Source: Microglena sp. YARC
Taxonomy: Eukaryota > Chlorophyta > Chlorophyceae > Chlamydomonadales > Chlamydomonadaceae
DNA: 64,000 bases
Direction: 5' to 3'
Assembly (NCBI GenBank): GCA_022414725.1
Contig: CM039462.1
Span: 94,169,457 to 94,233,456, forward strand
Below, piece after piece: positions 63,601-64,000 of the stretch (position 1 is its first letter; every line of letters starts with the position of its first letter). The position numbers were made by a program, and so were the translations under genes. The notes under the pieces are model-generated. The model saw only the letters and a program-made list of their open reading frames with translations, was not told where the DNA came from and did not search any database.

Positions 63601-63995
63601 CGGTTCGGGACGCGTTCCTCTTGTGTCACGATGACCTTTTCGCGTCCGTCTATTACGAAGTATCCGCCCATATCGTATGGGCATTCTCCTCGTGCTCGTA
63701 ACTGGTGCGGCTTTAGCCCTATTAGAGAGCACGCTTTGGAGTGGATCATGATGGGTATGAATCCGATGTGCACGCGTTCGAAGTCTCGTGTCTCGGCGTT
63801 GTCGTCCGGATAGACCACGTGGACGTCTGCGAATATGTCCGCCCCGTACGTTTGGTTTGCTATACGGGCTTGTGATGGTAAAGTCGGGGTTGGGTCTCCT
63901 ATGTGCACGTCGTGATCGGGGCGGAGTTTTTCGTCTCCTCCTACGTACACCTTCACCGTGTGTTTGGTTTTCGTGTTGGGGTCTTCGCGCACCAT
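60663..63995 (-). CDS. RPB2-like RNA polymerase second-largest subunit, 5'-truncated by the window edge
   Basis: About 1110 residues are visible. Family landmarks in order: VNEANLKNIFQPRII, the SHWGVICPVESPDGPNVGL catalytic/fork region, GYNQDDAIIIN, GDKLSSRYGQKGVVG, PNAFPNRRTVSHLLE, YQSRARG, and the clamp SGGLRIGEMEQNALIAHG. It is the second-largest polymerase subunit, which forms the active site with RPB1. The N-terminal 60-80 residues of the family are missing: the first methionine is five bases from the end of the window and the frame is open at the edge. Unusually, the C-terminal zinc-binding cysteines usual in RPB2 are absent between SDHHSTKV and PYTFTLMQHEL. No intein. A relic is at 53740. 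Confidence 0.9.
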   Translation of the reverse strand: MVREDPNTKTKHTVKVYVGGDEKLRPDHDVHIGDPTPTLPSQARIANQTYGADIFADVHVVYPDDNAETRDFERVHIGFIPIMIHSKACSLIGLKPHQLRARGECPYDMGGYFVIDGREKVIVTQEERVPNRLYTRRGEKIEDDKLILKAFIRCVSTDARDVFPRTSVFRVMTSGEITATVTHINEGAVPVTTLFRALGIESDRAILKTIFHEDPGEERNKVEIAFMHASIAAGHKSGVSSQRGAIDFLIPRTRFKSQLDLKSVLTDDLFPNVGRTFEAKAIALGAVVRHLVRAALGKEPMSELDHYANKRLMCSGAITANLFRDAYLLSIATTLRTLNEEFLTGPWRVANDIHTLVNEANLKNIFQPRIIREALVRALKGSRRGDDSARAPVQELSRVSYLGYISHMRRVNNPVDRNVKIADTHRLRPSHWGVICPVESPDGPNVGLLTHLATLVTISLAIPEPVVQETIRIAIDKYTRHLSNSTLSPQATAVHFNDTWIAITDTPKDLVDALRKMRTEDTRLNTLGVTWDVWRNDVAIRTDAGRCCRPLRRVQEGKVVPINGDPSWTELIRSGAIEMIDVEEVATCLVAMNEADVNNRDPIRGRYTHAEIHAGSTLSMVSNTYPLLNHNNGAYNSLCLAQFKQALGTTMTSIRDRFDTNTFLLHHAQRPLVSTSFADRLFGGRFAHGENVVVAIATYTGYNQDDAIIINLDAVQRGRLALTVFETIRYEESEEEPEDPNIQKTKNQIVFANPQRLVSRGYALSTTTKTTTKEYENLDEHGMPKINKMLREGDAVVGMVKVPSTAAKEDVFTDASQRLQSRESDLPTYVDGVHLQNIDQKTAKDNAIPQLRACKVRLRQMRSPELGDKLSSRYGQKGVVGMILPAVDMPFCAEDGIVPDIIINPNAFPNRRTVSHLLEAVLAREGAVKGARMNADTFGGEDIGAALTQLGLRENGHGNMLMHNGRSGEEAKTRIFVGVNYYGRLKHMVEDKYQSRARGAVDATTRQPTKSKGQSGGLRIGEMEQNALIAHGLASFTREAFMQRSDHHSTKVNATTGTPAEWWAAAREDPEGPDEEANVETPYTFTLMQHELRALGVEAALLTSNDEFYL

Positions 63996-64000
63996 TGTGA

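Noticed and set aside
60663..63995. Possible intein in RPB2
   Set aside because: The conserved segments follow one another at normal spacing with no insertion.
1..64000. tRNA genes
   Set aside because: I saw no convincing cloverleaf with a T-loop GGTTCRA-type block in a suitable setting. A covariance search would be needed to exclude them.

Overview
The window looks like part of the genome of a large double-stranded DNA virus of the phylum Nucleocytoviricota, probably infecting a protist or alga. It encodes four viral RNA polymerase parts (an RPB2-like subunit cut by the right edge, a fused RPB3/RPB11-like subunit, RPB9-like and RPB6-like). It also has a D5-type primase-helicase in two damaged copies, an A18-like SF2 helicase, a C5-cytosine methyltransferase, a thioredoxin-SAP protein and a small membrane protein with a PPP motif that I recall from algal and amoebal giant viruses. 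There are no recognisable introns or tRNAs. I cannot fix the family. An endogenised viral segment is a live alternative because many genes are frameshifted.

Layout. 0.7-8.6 kb: dense small genes on both strands (thioredoxin-SAP, helicase, PPP membrane protein, RPB9, RPB6, three membrane proteins). 8.6-19.4 kb: an 817-residue protein with an EEP-nuclease-like N-terminus and a possible ADP-ribosyltransferase C-terminus, a Fanzor relic, the first F-box/ankyrin gene, a GH65-like protein, a frameshifted C5 methyltransferase and a DUF3431-like protein. 19.6-30.2 kb: five further F-box/ankyrin genes in tandem, each built of near-identical 111-bp (37-residue) units and most preceded by the same upstream block with GGGTTTATA repeats. 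30.4-31.5 kb: RPB3/RPB11 with partial copies of its own tail behind it. 32-41 kb: a secreted CAP/PR-1 protein, a broken NPNITW-repeat gene, a broken F-box/ankyrin gene and a decayed stretch. 41.2-46.6 kb: two D5 copies. 47-53.7 kb: a Fanzor2/TnpB-like gene, an inverted GC-rich F-box/ankyrin gene and an SAP/zinc-finger protein. 53.9-60.5 kb: an SAM methyltransferase, a zinc-finger/dual-specificity-phosphatase fusion and small hypothetical proteins. 60.7-64 kb: RPB2.

The most striking feature is an overlay of short non-autonomous transposons. Family A (about 115-160 bp, ends AATGGGCG...CGCCCATT) makes 4-bp target-site duplications. One insertion can be proved from an empty paralogous site inside this window. 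Family B (170 bp) is a relative. Family C has TA-flanked CAGTC-type ends like Tc1/mariner MITEs. Elements lie just upstream of several start codons and supply the 3' coding ends of at least two genes. Around them are partial, internally deleted copies of the window's own genes (RPB2, RPB3/11, the SAP/zinc-finger gene, the EEP gene), so the region appears to be expanding by duplication and decaying at the same time.

Many frame breaks fall in genes expected to be essential. They may be real decay or indel errors in the assembly, and the sequence alone does not decide.
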